Source: Salinibacillus xinjiangensis
GTDB taxonomy: Bacteria; Bacillota; Bacilli; Bacillales; Alkalibacillaceae
NCBI RefSeq assembly: GCF_009649735.1
Contig: NZ_WJNH01000005.1
Coordinates: forward strand, 124,001-188,000
DNA: 64,000 nucleotides
Reading direction: 5' to 3'
Positions 37,588 to 47,235 of the stretch are shown in pieces (positions within the stretch are counted from its first letter, which is position 1; every line of letters starts with the position of its first letter). The notes under the pieces are model-generated. The model was not told where the DNA came from. It saw only the letters and a program-made list of their open reading frames with translations, and made no database searches. Both the position numbers and the translations under genes were made by a program.

Positions 37588-38933
37588 TTTGAATCCTCCT
37601 CTTCTATTCCCCAAACTTGACAATCGATGGTGCCATCCTTCAGTTTTACAAGCATTTTATCACCTGGATGTACCTGTTCGACTGTTTTGATGACGGTTTG
37701 ATTGTGATCAAACGGAATCGCAAAACCTCTTTGCATAATTTCCAAAGGATTTAACAACGTTAATTTCTCAATTTGGCGTTGGAAAGTCGTTTGTTTTTGT
37801 TGAATCACCTGTGTCATTTGTTTGTTTAATTGATTGGTTAACCGTCCCACTTCAATTTTTGTTTCCTCTATTTTACGTTGAGGGTGGTGTTGGCTTAGCC
37901 TCTTATTGACATATATGCTTTGTTCTTGCTTTCTCTCGATGTATTGCTTCATGACACGTTGCAGTTGTTCCACTAAGCGATCTAAATCCTGTTCCTTTTG
38001 TCTTAATAGCTGTACTGGATAACGGAATGCATAGGATTGTCTTAGAGATTGTAGCTTTTCCTTATGGGCTTTCGCTTTTGTTTCAATCGCTTGTTGAATT
38101 CTTGCTTGCATAACGGATATACGGTCCATCACTTCATTCAAGGAAGGTACAGCTAGTTCTGCCGCACCAGTTGGAGTAGGAGCACGTAAATCGGCTACAA
38201 AATCACTAATAGTAAAATCTGTTTCATGTCCAACAGCTGAAATCACCGGAATGCTTGACTCTACAATCGCCCTTGCCACTTTTTCCTCGTTAAATCCCCA
38301 AAGCTCTTCTATGGAGCCCCCACCACGACCAATGATTAACACATCAAATTGCTTGAGTTCATTCGCTTTTCGAATAGCTTGTACAATTGAATCGGACGCG
38401 TAGTCACCCTGAACCAAAACAGGTAATAATGTTTTTTTAACAATAGGATAACGACGGTTAATAGTAGAAAAGATGTCCCGAATAGCTGCACCAGTTGGAG
38501 AGGTAATCACACCAATGTGATCAGGATAAGAAGGGATGCTTTTTTTGCGACTTGGATCAAATAATCCTTCTGCATCTAGCTTCTTTTTTAGTTGTTCATA
38601 GGCTAAGTAAAGAGAGCCAATTCCATCAGGCTGCATGTCATGAATATACAATTGATATTGACCATACGGTTCATAGACACCAATTTCACCTCTAATTAAG
38701 ACACTCATTCCGTTTTCAGGTACAAATTTCACAAAACGGTTATAGCTTGCAAACATAACAGCCTGAATTCTGGATTGATTGTCCTTTAACGTCATATACA
38801 TATGACCTCTTGAATGACGTTTAAAATTAGATATTTCTCCCCTTAAATAAACCTGCTTCAGATTCTGATCTGTTTCCATTTTACGTTTTATGTATTTCGT
38901 TAATGCCGATACCGTCAAGTAGCGATCCTTCAC
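37584..38933 (-). CDS. xseA: Exodeoxyribonuclease VII large subunit
   Basis: Catalytic chain of exonuclease VII, acting on single-stranded DNA in repair. It has 449 residues: N-terminal OB fold (1-100, [23 protein letters not shown]), catalytic region with [31 protein letters not shown] and [24 protein letters not shown]-type motifs (HETDFT), then a coiled coil. GTG start after AAAGGGG. Confidence 0.95.
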   Translation of the reverse strand: MKDRYLTVSALTKYIKRKMETDQNLKQVYLRGEISNFKRHSRGHMYMTLKDNQSRIQAVMFASYNRFVKFVPENGMSVLIRGEIGVYEPYGQYQLYIHDMQPDGIGSLYLAYEQLKKKLDAEGLFDPSRKKSIPSYPDHIGVITSPTGAAIRDIFSTINRRYPIVKKTLLPVLVQGDYASDSIVQAIRKANELKQFDVLIIGRGGGSIEELWGFNEEKVARAIVESSIPVISAVGHETDFTISDFVADLRAPTPTGAAELAVPSLNEVMDRISVMQARIQQAIETKAKAHKEKLQSLRQSYAFRYPVQLLRQKEQDLDRLVEQLQRVMKQYIERKQEQSIYVNKRLSQHHPQRKIEETKIEVGRLTNQLNKQMTQVIQQKQTTFQRQIEKLTLLNPLEIMQRGFAIPFDHNQTVIKTVEQVHPGDKMLVKLKDGTIDCQVWGIEEEDSK

Positions 38934-38946
38934 AACATATTCCCCT

Positions 38947-39801
38947 TTATGAACGAATTGTTTTCTCTGCCCCTTTAATGGTGTTTTGCAAAAGCATTGT
39001 GATGGTCATTGGTCCTACCCCTTTTGGGACAGGAGTAATGTAGGAGGCAATCTCTTTTATTTGATTAAAATGAACATCCCCAAAAACCTTTCCATTTTCT
39101 AAGTAAGTATTCCCAACGTCAATGACGACAGCACCATCCTTAACTCCATCACCTTCAATGAAATTGGGTTTGCCTACAGCTACAATCAAAATATCTGCTT
39201 GTTTAGTATGTTGATATAGATCCTTTGTTGCAGAATGACAATAAGTGACCGTCGCGTTTTCATTAAGAAATAACTGACCCACAGGTTTTCCAACAATGTT
39301 ACTTCTTCCCACTACCACTACATGCTTTCCAGCAATGGTAATGCCTGTTTCCTTTACTAGCTGCAATATGCCTAAAGGGGTGCAGGGAACAAAGCATTCC
39401 TGATTTGTTAGTAACCGACCAATATTTGATGGATGAAACCCATCAACATCTTTATCAGGGGAGATCGTTTCAATGATCACTTTTTCATCAATCTGTTTAG
39501 GTAATGGTAACTGAACAAGGATTCCATGTATTGTTGGATCCTCATTTAATTCTACCACTTTTTGAACTAACTGTTCCTGTGTGGTTTCTTTAGACATTTC
39601 AATAACTCTGGATAAAATCCCAACCTTCTCGGATGCACGTTGTTTCATTCTTACGTAGGTTTTAGAAGCCGGGTTATCTCCCACTATAATGACAGCAAGG
39701 CCCGGGGTAATACCTTGATTATGTAGCCTCTTAACGTCCATCTTTATGTGCTCTCTAATCTTTTCAGCAATTTTGTTACCATAAATAATCTCTGCAGCCA
39801 T
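38947..39801 (-). CDS. folD: Methylenetetrahydrofolate dehydrogenase/cyclohydrolase
   Basis: Bifunctional enzyme of one-carbon metabolism that interconverts methylene- and formyl-tetrahydrofolate. It has 284 residues: catalytic lysine/tyrosine region SKTYVRMKQRASEKVGI, GILVQLPLPKQID, DVDGFHPSNIGRL, VVGRSNIVGKPVGQL and PVPKGVGPMTITMLLQNT. Co-oriented with nusB and xseA at gaps of 13-15 nt, an operon. Confidence 0.96.
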   Translation of the reverse strand: MAAEIIYGNKIAEKIREHIKMDVKRLHNQGITPGLAVIIVGDNPASKTYVRMKQRASEKVGILSRVIEMSKETTQEQLVQKVVELNEDPTIHGILVQLPLPKQIDEKVIIETISPDKDVDGFHPSNIGRLLTNQECFVPCTPLGILQLVKETGITIAGKHVVVVGRSNIVGKPVGQLFLNENATVTYCHSATKDLYQHTKQADILIVAVGKPNFIEGDGVKDGAVVIDVGNTYLENGKVFGDVHFNQIKEIASYITPVPKGVGPMTITMLLQNTIKGAEKTIRS

Positions 39802-39816
39802 TCCGAATCCTCCAAA

Positions 39817-40200
39817 TCAGTCTGAAACAATCTTGGAAAGAACACCGTTAATAAATTTCCCGGAGTTCTCTTCACCATATTCCTTAGCGATTTCCACCGC
39901 TTCATTAATGGACACCTTCACCGGAATCACATCAATATGACGTATTTCAAATACAGCAATTCTTAATAGTGCCCTTTCAACAGAGGCAATTCGTTGTAAA
40001 GACCAGTTAACAAGGTGCTTTGATATCTCCTCGTCAATTTCCGTCTTGTTCTCCAATACACCGTAAACTAACTCAGCTGTGAACTCATGAACATTTTCTT
40101 CCTCAAAAGAAAACCCAATCGCCTCTTCTGGTGTTATATCATGACTATCCATCTGAAATAGGATTTGAAATGCCTTTATTCTAGCTTCTCTACGATTCAT
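39817..40200 (-). CDS. nusB: Transcription antitermination factor NusB
   Basis: RNA-binding partner of NusE/S10 in rRNA antitermination. It has 127 residues, all-helical: RREARIKAFQILFQMD start, NWSLQRIASVERALLRIAVFEI core, SINEAVEIAKEYG, and GKFINGVLSKIV end, all typical. Upstream lies a 200-nt gap with a strong hairpin, so the nusB-folD-xseAB-ispA unit probably has its own promoter there. Confidence 0.95.
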   Translation of the reverse strand: MNRREARIKAFQILFQMDSHDITPEEAIGFSFEEENVHEFTAELVYGVLENKTEIDEEISKHLVNWSLQRIASVERALLRIAVFEIRHIDVIPVKVSINEAVEIAKEYGEENSGKFINGVLSKIVSD

Positions 40201-40365
40201 GTCATAGCTCCTTTATCTGCAGTAATACTTTTTGTAAAGATTACGATACCCTCACTCTTTTCTTTAATGAATGATAACATTTTAAAGAAAACATTGCTAG
40301 CGCCAAGGCGATAGGCGCGGATGATTACTCTTTTGAATTAATATTAAGTATTTTTTTACAATTAA

Positions 40366-40397
40366 ACATGGCCATGGGGGCATCCCCATGGCCATGT
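40366..40397 (-). terminator. Terminator of the accBC-yqhY operon
   Basis: A perfect 14-bp stem (40366-40379 with 40384-40397), loop of four, directly after yqhY. The tail on the minus strand is TTTAATTGT, only moderately U-rich. Confidence 0.7.
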
Positions 40398-40402
40398 ACG
40401 TA

Positions 40403-40801
40403 TTATGCTTCGTCTAAGTTGGTATCCTCTTCCTTATCAATTTGAACTCCAACTATATGAACATTAACTTCCTCAATTTCTAAAGCTGTCATGTTTTTAA
40501 TAGCTTGACGAATATTGTCTTGAATTTGTTGAGCAACTTTAGGGATTGATACTCCATAATCTAAGACGGAGAAAGTATCAATTTTAATCCCTTTATCAGT
40601 GAGTTCAACTTTGATTCCTTTACCATGATTCTTTTTCCCAAATCGTTCTGTGACATTAGAAGCAAAGTTCCCACGCATTTGAGCAACACCAGAAACTTCA
40701 TTCGCTGCAATTCCAGCTATAACCTCAATCACTTCAGGTGCAATTTCCACATTGCCCAATGACGTGTCTTCACTAACCTTAAGTAAATGGTTTTCTTGCA
40801 A
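40403..40801 (-). CDS. yqhY: Asp23/Gls24-family protein YqhY
   Basis: A 132-residue Asp23/Gls24 protein: NVEIAPEVIEVIAGIAANEV, VAQMRGNFASNV, GKGIKVELTDKGIKIDTF and a C-terminal VHIVGVQ strand. In B. subtilis YqhY is linked to the acetyl-CoA carboxylase genes, and its loss leads to suppressors in accBC, so it is thought to tune fatty-acid synthesis. The start chosen is the TTG at 40801, 8 nt after AAAGGAG; a GTG three codons upstream overlaps that site. Confidence 0.92.
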   Translation of the reverse strand: MQENHLLKVSEDTSLGNVEIAPEVIEVIAGIAANEVSGVAQMRGNFASNVTERFGKKNHGKGIKVELTDKGIKIDTFSVLDYGVSIPKVAQQIQDNIRQAIKNMTALEIEEVNVHIVGVQIDKEEDTNLDEA

Positions 40802-40839
40802 GGTAGTCACTCCTTTCTGAATGCCCTTCTGATTCGTGC

Positions 40840-42195
40840 TTATTCATCTTCCATTATATTATATTTCTCTAAGAATTTGGTATTAAAGTCACCACTCTTA
40901 AATACAGGATGATTCATCATACGTTGATGGAATGGTACCGTTGAGTGGATTCCTTCAATAACAAACTCGCTTAACGCACGGTTCATACGTAGTACAGCTT
41001 CTTCTCTCGTTTTCCCATACGTTATAAGCTTTGCAATCATTGAATCGTAATATGGCGGAATCATCCAGCCAGAATAAGCCGCTGAATCAACACGAACCCC
41101 TAGGCCACCCGGTGGTAGGTACATATTTATTCTACCGGCAGATGGCATAAAGTTTTTCGTTGCATCTTCAGCATTTATTCTACATTCAATGGCCCATCCT
41201 GTAAAAGCAACGTCTTCCTGGGAAAATGATAGTTTCTCCCCGTTCGCTACTCGAATCTGCTCTTTAATTAAGTCGATTCCGGTTACCATTTCCGTAACAG
41301 GATGCTCCACTTGAATACGTGTATTCATTTCCATGAAATAGAAAGCGTTTTGACTTAAATCAAAAATAAACTCGATGGTTCCTGCCCCTTTATAGTCAAC
41401 AGCTTTAGCAGCTTTTACAGCTGCTACACCCATTTGTTGACGAATCGCTTCTGTAATGGCTGGGGAAGGTGTTTCCTCAATCAATTTCTGCATCCGTCTT
41501 TGAACTGTACAGTCACGTTCTCCTAAATGCACCGTATTCCCAAACTCATCTGCAATTACCTGGATTTCCACATGGCGAAAGTCCTCAATAAACTTCTCTA
41601 AATAGACGCCAGGATTTCCAAAGGCTGTTTCAGCTTCATTTTGAGTCACACGGATTCCCTTTACCAAATCCTCTTCATTACGAGCAATTCGGATTCCTTT
41701 TCCGCCACCACCAGCTGTAGCTTTAATAATAACAGGATAACCGATTTCCTCGGCAACCTTGACTCCTTCTTCCTCATTTTCAATAATGCCTTCTGAGCCC
41801 GGCACGATTGGGACACCAGCTTCGCGCATCGTTTCTCTCGCTACATCTTTTGTTCCCATTTTTTGAATCGAATATGCACTAGGACCAACAAACGTAATAT
41901 TACACTCGTCACAGATTTCAGCAAAATCGGCATTCTCTGCTAAAAATCCATATCCAGGGTGGATGGCATCCACCTCAGTTAATGTTGCTACACTCATAAT
42001 ATTCGTTACATTTAAGTAGCTATCCTTACTCGGTGCAGGTCCAATACAATAGGCTTCATCTGCTAATTGTACATGAAGTGATTCTCGGTCTGGCTCTGAA
42101 TAGACAGCTACGGTTTCAATACCTAGCTCTTTGCAGGCACGTATAATACGTACTGCAATTTCTCCTCGATTTGCTATTAATAATTTTTTGATCAT
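40840..42195 (-). CDS. accC: Acetyl-CoA carboxylase, biotin carboxylase subunit
   Basis: ATP-dependent carboxylation of biotin on AccB, the first half-reaction of malonyl-CoA synthesis. It has 451 residues: [17 protein letters not shown] start, ATP-grasp loop [46 protein letters not shown]-type catalytic region (ERDCTVQRR), and [15 protein letters not shown]. It follows accB after 12 nt. Confidence 0.97.
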   Translation of the reverse strand: MIKKLLIANRGEIAVRIIRACKELGIETVAVYSEPDRESLHVQLADEAYCIGPAPSKDSYLNVTNIMSVATLTEVDAIHPGYGFLAENADFAEICDECNITFVGPSAYSIQKMGTKDVARETMREAGVPIVPGSEGIIENEEEGVKVAEEIGYPVIIKATAGGGGKGIRIARNEEDLVKGIRVTQNEAETAFGNPGVYLEKFIEDFRHVEIQVIADEFGNTVHLGERDCTVQRRMQKLIEETPSPAITEAIRQQMGVAAVKAAKAVDYKGAGTIEFIFDLSQNAFYFMEMNTRIQVEHPVTEMVTGIDLIKEQIRVANGEKLSFSQEDVAFTGWAIECRINAEDATKNFMPSAGRINMYLPPGGLGVRVDSAAYSGWMIPPYYDSMIAKLITYGKTREEAVLRMNRALSEFVIEGIHSTVPFHQRMMNHPVFKSGDFNTKFLEKYNIMEDE

Positions 42196-42207
42196 GAAGT
42201 CAACCCC

Positions 42208-42714
42208 TTATTTGCTCTTCACTCTAAACAATGGTTGTCCGTATTCAACGAGTTCGCCATCTTCAACAAGAATTTCAACAATCTCACCGTTAACCTCGGC
42301 TTCAATCTCATTAAAGAGTTTCATGGCCTCAACAATACAAACTACAGAATCGGCTTTTACATTGTCCCCCACTTGTACATATGGGTCTTTATCAGGAGCA
42401 GGTGAGCGATAGAACGTACCTACCATTGGTGATGTTATCTCTTTATCATAATCAGCACTTACACTCTTTTCTTCTTCACTTTTTTCTTCAGGTGTGGTTT
42501 TTGGTTGTGGCTTTTCCTCTTCATTTGCCACTTTCGGAGCAGGCTTTTCTTGAACAACTGCATCATTTCGTTCCACAACAGATTGAACAACTTGCCCTCC
42601 GCCTACTTGTTTTTTCAAATTTACTTTTGTTCCATCTGACTCATACTTAAATTCATCAATACTGGATTCGTCAATTAGCTTAATTAGCTCTCGAATTTCT
42701 TGAACCTTTAACAT
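42208..42714 (-). CDS. accB: Biotin carboxyl carrier protein of acetyl-CoA carboxylase
   Basis: Carries the carboxyl group on biotin. It has 168 residues: [17 protein letters not shown] start, a Glu/Lys/Pro-rich linker (about 45-90) and a C-terminal biotinyl domain with the biotin lysine in [16 protein letters not shown]. The ATG at 42714 follows AAGGGGTG by 6 nt and is preferred over the GTG three codons upstream. First gene of accB-accC-yqhY. Confidence 0.96.
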   Translation of the reverse strand: MLKVQEIRELIKLIDESSIDEFKYESDGTKVNLKKQVGGGQVVQSVVERNDAVVQEKPAPKVANEEEKPQPKTTPEEKSEEEKSVSADYDKEITSPMVGTFYRSPAPDKDPYVQVGDNVKADSVVCIVEAMKLFNEIEAEVNGEIVEILVEDGELVEYGQPLFRVKSK

Positions 42715-42825
42715 ATGTGGCACCCCTTCTTCTTCTCATATAGAATTTATTGGTTGGCTACTAGTCCATGATATGTATGACGACTCTTAGCCAATGACCT
42801 CCTGAAAAATGAAGTAGCATTTTTC

Positions 42826-42867
42826 TTATTAACAGGTACTAATAACTCCTCTTAACATTCTATTATA
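42826..42867 (-). promoter_or_regulatory. accBC promoter with FapR-like operator
   Basis: Minus strand TATAAT at 42862-42867 is a perfect -10 (the -35 is poor). Just downstream, 42826-42845 read on the minus strand contains TTATTAGTACCTGTTAATAA, close to the FapR operator word TTAGTACCT with flanking TTATTA/TAATAA symmetry. FapR represses lipid-synthesis genes until malonyl-CoA rises. Confidence 0.55.
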
Positions 42868-42962
42868 TGTTCCTATTAACATCAAGAAAACGATTACTAT
42901 TCCATTCAACAAATCTAGCTCATACTCCTTCTTTTAATCATTTTAAATGGAGGACCACAAAT

Positions 42963-42994
42963 AAAAAACCTTGTCGCAATGTGATACGACAAGG
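42963..42994 (-). terminator. Terminator of the spoIIIA operon
   Basis: Stem CCTTGTCG/CGACAAGG (42969-42976 with 42987-42994) followed on the minus strand by TTTTTTAT. It lies 12 nt after spoIIIAH. Confidence 0.88.
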
Positions 42995-43005
42995 AAAGGA
43001 TTGTT

Positions 43006-43599
43006 TTAAGAGTTGCTAGGTTGGAACTTTACATCTACTTCAATTTCACCGAATTCGTCTCTTACCATTTGCATGATGTGGTTGGCATCAGCACCAGATA
43101 CCTCGTCCGCTTTCACGGTAACATGAACAACATCACCTTCAGATCTAACTAATACATCTGAATAATTCTTTTCAGATTGAATGACTTTTTCTAAGATAGA
43201 TTCCTTTGACTTTGTTTCTTCAAGACGATTCAGCTCTTCCATAGCTTGATTCTTCTCTTCAGCAGATACGTTGCTAGCTTCTAAAATTTCATCTAACTGC
43301 TCTCTCTGTTGACTACGTTGATCTTGCATTTCCAAACGAATTTGTGTAAATAAATCATCTTCAGTAGAAGTTGCCGAAATAGGGTTTCCTTCAGCATCCA
43401 CCTCTGTTGCCTCTCCACTACCTTCTGTTACATTAGTTTCAATTGTATCCTCACTACCAGCTTCAGTATTTTCTTCTTCATTTTGGTCACCAATTAATGC
43501 TACTTGATCACCACCTGGGGAAGTCATGTAATACACACTCAACACAATCAAAAGACTTAGCATTGTAAGTAACCATACCGTTTGTTTCTTTAACATCAT
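43006..43599 (-). CDS. spoIIIAH: Stage III sporulation protein AH
   Basis: Mother-cell membrane protein whose extracellular domain binds SpoIIQ and forms a ring of the forespore feeding-tube channel. It has 197 residues: one transmembrane segment (about 8-27, VWLLTMLSLLIVLSVYYM), an acidic linker (Glu/Thr-rich, about 35-75), and a YscJ/FliF-like ring-building domain about 95-197 with KVIQSEKNYSDVLVRSEG. ATG after AAGGAGGAG. Last gene of the operon. Confidence 0.95.
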   Translation of the reverse strand: MMLKKQTVWLLTMLSLLIVLSVYYMTSPGGDQVALIGDQNEEENTEAGSEDTIETNVTEGSGEATEVDAEGNPISATSTEDDLFTQIRLEMQDQRSQQREQLDEILEASNVSAEEKNQAMEELNRLEETKSKESILEKVIQSEKNYSDVLVRSEGDVVHVTVKADEVSGADANHIMQMVRDEFGEIEVDVKFQPSNS

Positions 43600-43614
43600 A
43601 GAAAAATCTCCTCC

Positions 43615-44244
43615 TTAATTCTTTTTAGGCGCTACAGAAACTCTATGTGTCGGAACATCCAACACTCTTGAGACAGCCTCAATTACCATTTTTTTCGTTT
43701 GGGCATTTTCAATGCCGTTTCCAACGATTAAAACACCTCGTACTTCAGGTTTTTTCGTTTGGATTAATAAGGGTGACTCATCGTTTTGACTTCTCAGGAT
43801 AACAGTTTGCTTATCCTCAGAAAATTCCTCAATTTGACGCTCACCGCCATTTGTGTCCGTTTCATCGGTTGTTTGTTCTGTTATGGTCGTATTTTTTTCA
43901 TAGACCTTTAATGATGTGGCATCAAGATTTACCATAACGTCAACATTTGCTACTCCATTCATGTTTTCAAGCATTGCAGTTAGCTCTGTTTCATAGGATT
44001 TCTCCATTTCAGCTAGTACGTTGGCTTTCGTATCTGCATCTAAGCTCTTTCCCTGCCCCTCTTTTTTCGTCTGCATTTCGTTTGGTACGGTATAAGGGGT
44101 TGTCTCATTTTGATCATCTTGAAAAAGATTACTGACAAGTACTAGCAACAGTCCTATTAAACCTAGAATAATCACATATGAAAATTTAGTAGGCTTACCA
44201 TTCTCATCTTTTTTTAGCCTTAATAGGGACCAAAAGTTTTTCAT
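43615..44244 (-). CDS. spoIIIAG: Stage III sporulation protein AG
   Basis: Forms a large ring in the forespore intermembrane space. It has 209 residues: transmembrane segment about 22-41 (FSYVIILGLIGLLLVLVSNLF) and ring-building motif domain with MLENMNGVANVDVMVNLDA and KPEVRGVLIVGNGIENA. ATG after AAGGAGGGG; its start overlaps the spoIIIAF stop by 4 nt. Confidence 0.95.
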   Translation of the reverse strand: MKNFWSLLRLKKDENGKPTKFSYVIILGLIGLLLVLVSNLFQDDQNETTPYTVPNEMQTKKEGQGKSLDADTKANVLAEMEKSYETELTAMLENMNGVANVDVMVNLDATSLKVYEKNTTITEQTTDETDTNGGERQIEEFSEDKQTVILRSQNDESPLLIQTKKPEVRGVLIVGNGIENAQTKKMVIEAVSRVLDVPTHRVSVAPKKN

Positions 44245-44852
44245 GTGTTATCCCCTCCTTCCCCTACGATCGTTATTTTGTCTTTGGTTATCTCCCAGAA
44301 GGAGGATAAATCATGTTTAATGTCTTCAACTGGTAGTTCATCTGAGGGTGGTTCTTCGTTAAGGTCGATGTTGACTTCTTCAATATTTTTTTCCCCTTGT
44401 TCATCTTCTCGTTGTAAATAAACTGAAACCCTTTCAATGTTTTCCCAACTAACCTCCTCTGCGTTGGTTGGAAAGTTAAATGTAATGTCTTCAATCGTTA
44501 CTCCATATTGATTTATCAACTCCTCTTCAGCTTGATCTTTTAATTGGACAGCTATCTGATTTAATATATATGCACGTTGTGAGGCTTGTATTTCTATTTT
44601 CTGATTTTCTATATCATTTTCTAGTTGTGCCGACTCATTAGATGTACTTGGCAGTAGTTGGGACTGTAGGAATTGAGACGGATTTGTATTAAAAATATGA
44701 AATAGAGGCTGTAGAAAAATTAAGACTAAAATCATACCTACAGCAAACCTTATATACTTCTGCATGGATGACTGAGGTAGAATAAGATCGACAATCATGG
44801 CAATCAAAATAAAAATGATAATTTCTGTTACCCAATCCTGGATATAAGCCAT
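44241..44852 (-). CDS. spoIIIAF: Stage III sporulation protein AF
   Basis: Small membrane component of the SpoIIIA channel. It has 203 residues: two transmembrane segments (about 10-27 and 34-53) with LILPQSSMQKYIRFAVGM between them, matching B. subtilis SpoIIIAF, followed by a soluble domain. The ATG at 44852 (MAYIQDWVTEII) is preferred to an in-frame TTG three codons upstream, which lies too close to the AAGGAGG site. Confidence 0.93.
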   Translation of the reverse strand: MAYIQDWVTEIIIFILIAMIVDLILPQSSMQKYIRFAVGMILVLIFLQPLFHIFNTNPSQFLQSQLLPSTSNESAQLENDIENQKIEIQASQRAYILNQIAVQLKDQAEEELINQYGVTIEDITFNFPTNAEEVSWENIERVSVYLQREDEQGEKNIEEVNIDLNEEPPSDELPVEDIKHDLSSFWEITKDKITIVGEGGDNT

Positions 44853-44867
44853 CCTGCTCAAACCTCC

Positions 44868-46058
44868 TTAACGTACCATTAAAGTTAAGTTACTTGCTGC
44901 TACCAAAATGACAATGGCCAGAAAAAACATCATCGTAACAACCAGTAGCGCTGCAAAAATATAAAGTATATGTTTACTAATTAAATCTAGTGTCTGAATA
45001 ACGGGGCCACCACCCACTGGCTGTAAAATGGCTGCTGCTAGTTTATAGATTAGTGAAATAACAAATACTTTTATCGCCGGAAATAGAGCCACCCCTAACA
45101 CGATGATGACACCTACGACCCCAATGGTATTTTTCAGAAGCATGGATGCCGATAGCACAGTGTCAGCTGCATCCGTAAACATTCGACCAATCACCGGAAT
45201 AAAGTTCCCCGTCACAAATTTAGCTGTTCTGACAGCTAGTCCATCTGTAATGGCGGTTGCAGCCCCCTGAACAGACATCACCCCGATAAAAATAGTTAAA
45301 AATCCACCTAAAATTGTTAGTCCCGCGTTTTTCAATAGATTCGCTAACTTTGTAGCTTGATAGTTTTCGTTTAATGAGCTGACGATATGAAGTAAAGCTG
45401 ATAAGAAAAATAACGGTAAGATCACAGTTGATATCAACAAGCCACTCGTATTAATCAGAAATAATATAATAGGCTGAAAAAACGCGATAGATGTAACACT
45501 ACCAACAGATGCCATAATGCTCAAAATAAGTGGAAGCAACGCCCACATAAAATTGGACATCGCATCAATGGCGTTATTCGTATAGGACGCAGCAAGTTGA
45601 AAACTGCCAAGAGCCAGGGTGATTAAAACAAGATAAACAACTGCATAGGCAACTTTATTCACCGTTTTGGACTCAAAGGCATTCTGTAATGTCTGTAAAA
45701 CAACCGAAAATAAGGTTAATAAAATTAATGAGCCTAATAATTTTCCGTTTGCGAATAATTCATGAAACAAATATTTCAAAAGCCCATTAATCCAGCTCTT
45801 CACCGATATGGACGCATCTTCTTTAATAAAATCTGTTAAATTTTTTTGAGACAAATCAGGTAGAAATTCGCCATAATTCTGCTGTAAATTTCCCCAAAAA
45901 TGGCCTATCCTTTCAAAATTCTCATCCTGTAGCTGATCATTTACCCATTGGTCTGGGTTTAGCTTTTGTTCAGGCTGTGCTTCTACTACGTTTGGAAAAA
46001 GGAAAACAAACAGAATGAGGAGAGCAAACAGTATTATTGGTTTCATCGTTCCTTTCAC
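44868..46058 (-). CDS. spoIIIAE: Stage III sporulation protein AE
   Basis: The largest membrane protein of the SpoIIIA complex, with a cleavable signal sequence in relatives. It has 396 residues (B. subtilis 399): signal peptide about 5-28 ending VVEAQPEQ, then a soluble segment and about seven to eight transmembrane segments including KLLGSLILLTLFSVVLQTL and the conserved PVIGRMFTDAADTVLSASMLL-type stretch (IGRMFTDAADTV). The start is the GTG at 46058, 8 nt after AAGGGAG, rather than a TTG six codons upstream. Confidence 0.94.
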   Translation of the reverse strand: MKGTMKPIILFALLILFVFLFPNVVEAQPEQKLNPDQWVNDQLQDENFERIGHFWGNLQQNYGEFLPDLSQKNLTDFIKEDASISVKSWINGLLKYLFHELFANGKLLGSLILLTLFSVVLQTLQNAFESKTVNKVAYAVVYLVLITLALGSFQLAASYTNNAIDAMSNFMWALLPLILSIMASVGSVTSIAFFQPIILFLINTSGLLISTVILPLFFLSALLHIVSSLNENYQATKLANLLKNAGLTILGGFLTIFIGVMSVQGAATAITDGLAVRTAKFVTGNFIPVIGRMFTDAADTVLSASMLLKNTIGVVGVIIVLGVALFPAIKVFVISLIYKLAAAILQPVGGGPVIQTLDLISKHILYIFAALLVVTMMFFLAIVILVAASNLTLMVR

Positions 46059-46079
46059 AAAAATTGCTCCCTTCAATAG

Positions 46080-46469
46080 CTACACAGGAATAAAGTTTAA
46101 AATAGTTTCAATAACGGCTGTTAATATCGGAATAGCTAATACTAGTATGAAAATTTTACCTGCTAGTTCAATCTTGGAAGCAATCGAATTCATCCCTGCA
46201 TCGCGGATGATTTGAGCACCAAACTCGGCTATGTAGGCAATGCCGATGATTTTTAGAATTGTCTCCACATACATAAAATTAATATTGGCCTTTGTTGTAA
46301 GGGTTGCAAGTAATCGAAAAATTTCAGCTATATGATCAACAAGAACTAAAAAAATGACAATCCCAGTAAACAAAACAATAAAAAAGGCAATTTGAGGACT
46401 TTGTTCTTTTACGATAATGGCTAAAATTCCAGCCAGCATTCCAAAGGAGACAATTTGAAAAATCTCCAT
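46080..46469 (-). CDS. spoIIIAD: Stage III sporulation protein AD
   Basis: A 129-residue, four-helix membrane protein: IFQIVSFGMLAGILAIIV start and MYVETILKIIGIAYIAEFGAQ, characteristic of SpoIIIAD. ATG after AGGAGG, 4 nt from spoIIIAC. The AC and AD proteins resemble export-apparatus membrane subunits. Confidence 0.94.
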   Translation of the reverse strand: MEIFQIVSFGMLAGILAIIVKEQSPQIAFFIVLFTGIVIFLVLVDHIAEIFRLLATLTTKANINFMYVETILKIIGIAYIAEFGAQIIRDAGMNSIASKIELAGKIFILVLAIPILTAVIETILNFIPV

Positions 46470-46473
46470 AAGC

Positions 46474-46695
46474 TCAGAATCCTCCTAAAATGATTTGAAA
46501 GAGAAAGACTGAACGAATTTGTTGAAATAGCTCTGCTAGAGTATCAATGACAACTAGGAGTACAATAATAAACCCAACTAGTGTTACCCAATGTGCTAAG
46601 TCCTCTTTTCCAGCCTGTTTTAACAGCGTATGAATAATAGCAACAATAATTCCGACACCGGCGATTTGGAACAATAAGTATGCTTCATTTATCAT
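46474..46695 (-). CDS. spoIIIAC: Stage III sporulation protein AC
   Basis: A 73-residue two-helix membrane protein: LLFQIAGVGIIVAIIHTLLK, then HWVTLVGFIIVLLVVIDTLA and a FQQIRSVFLFQ end. Length and sequence match SpoIIIAC (about 68). It sits between AB and AD. Confidence 0.93.
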   Translation of the reverse strand: MINEAYLLFQIAGVGIIVAIIHTLLKQAGKEDLAHWVTLVGFIIVLLVVIDTLAELFQQIRSVFLFQIILGGF

Positions 46696-46722
46696 TTTCT
46701 GATGCCGACTCCTTTCTCTCTG

Positions 46723-47235
46723 CTATATCAATAGCAATATTAAAAATAATCCTGTCAGTACCCCTAAGCTTTTTGCCATTCTGCCATATTTATATTTCTC
46801 TTCTTCAGCCTGTTCCAGTACCCGGTCTAAATGGGAAAGGGCTAGTTGGATGTGTTTTTGCTGCTGGTGAAAATCGTGCTGTCCTAATGTTTTTCCAAAT
46901 TGATCCATAATTTCTTTCTCTGTCTTTTTCATGGCACTCTTTTTCCAAAAATGATCGAGGGCTGGGTTCCAAACATCGTATAATGTACTTTGACTACTTA
47001 ATAATTTTTCATTTAAAGTTCGGAAAAAAGACGATAACGGTTCAGGAATTTGTTTAGATAAGCGATAAAATACATCGTGTATAGGACTCTGTCCATAAAC
47101 AATTTCCGCTTCGAGCACCTGAAGGGCATTTTTAAGTTGTCGTATTTGTTTGGGTCGGTCATTCAGTCGTTTTGCGATATCAAACCCAATTTGAGTTGTG
47201 GCCAACAGTAACAGTATGGCTCCGATCCACTTCAT
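46723..47235 (-). CDS. spoIIIAB: Stage III sporulation protein AB
   Basis: A 170-residue protein with N-terminal membrane segment (WIGAILLLLATTQIGFDIA), a helical soluble middle containing LKNALQVLEAEIVYGQSPI, and a C-terminal membrane segment (SLGVLTGLFLILLLI). It resembles GspF-type proteins. ATG after AAGGGGT. The first 56 nt lie inside the end of spoIIIAA in another frame. Confidence 0.94.
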   Translation of the reverse strand: MKWIGAILLLLATTQIGFDIAKRLNDRPKQIRQLKNALQVLEAEIVYGQSPIHDVFYRLSKQIPEPLSSFFRTLNEKLLSSQSTLYDVWNPALDHFWKKSAMKKTEKEIMDQFGKTLGQHDFHQQQKHIQLALSHLDRVLEQAEEEKYKYGRMAKSLGVLTGLFLILLLI

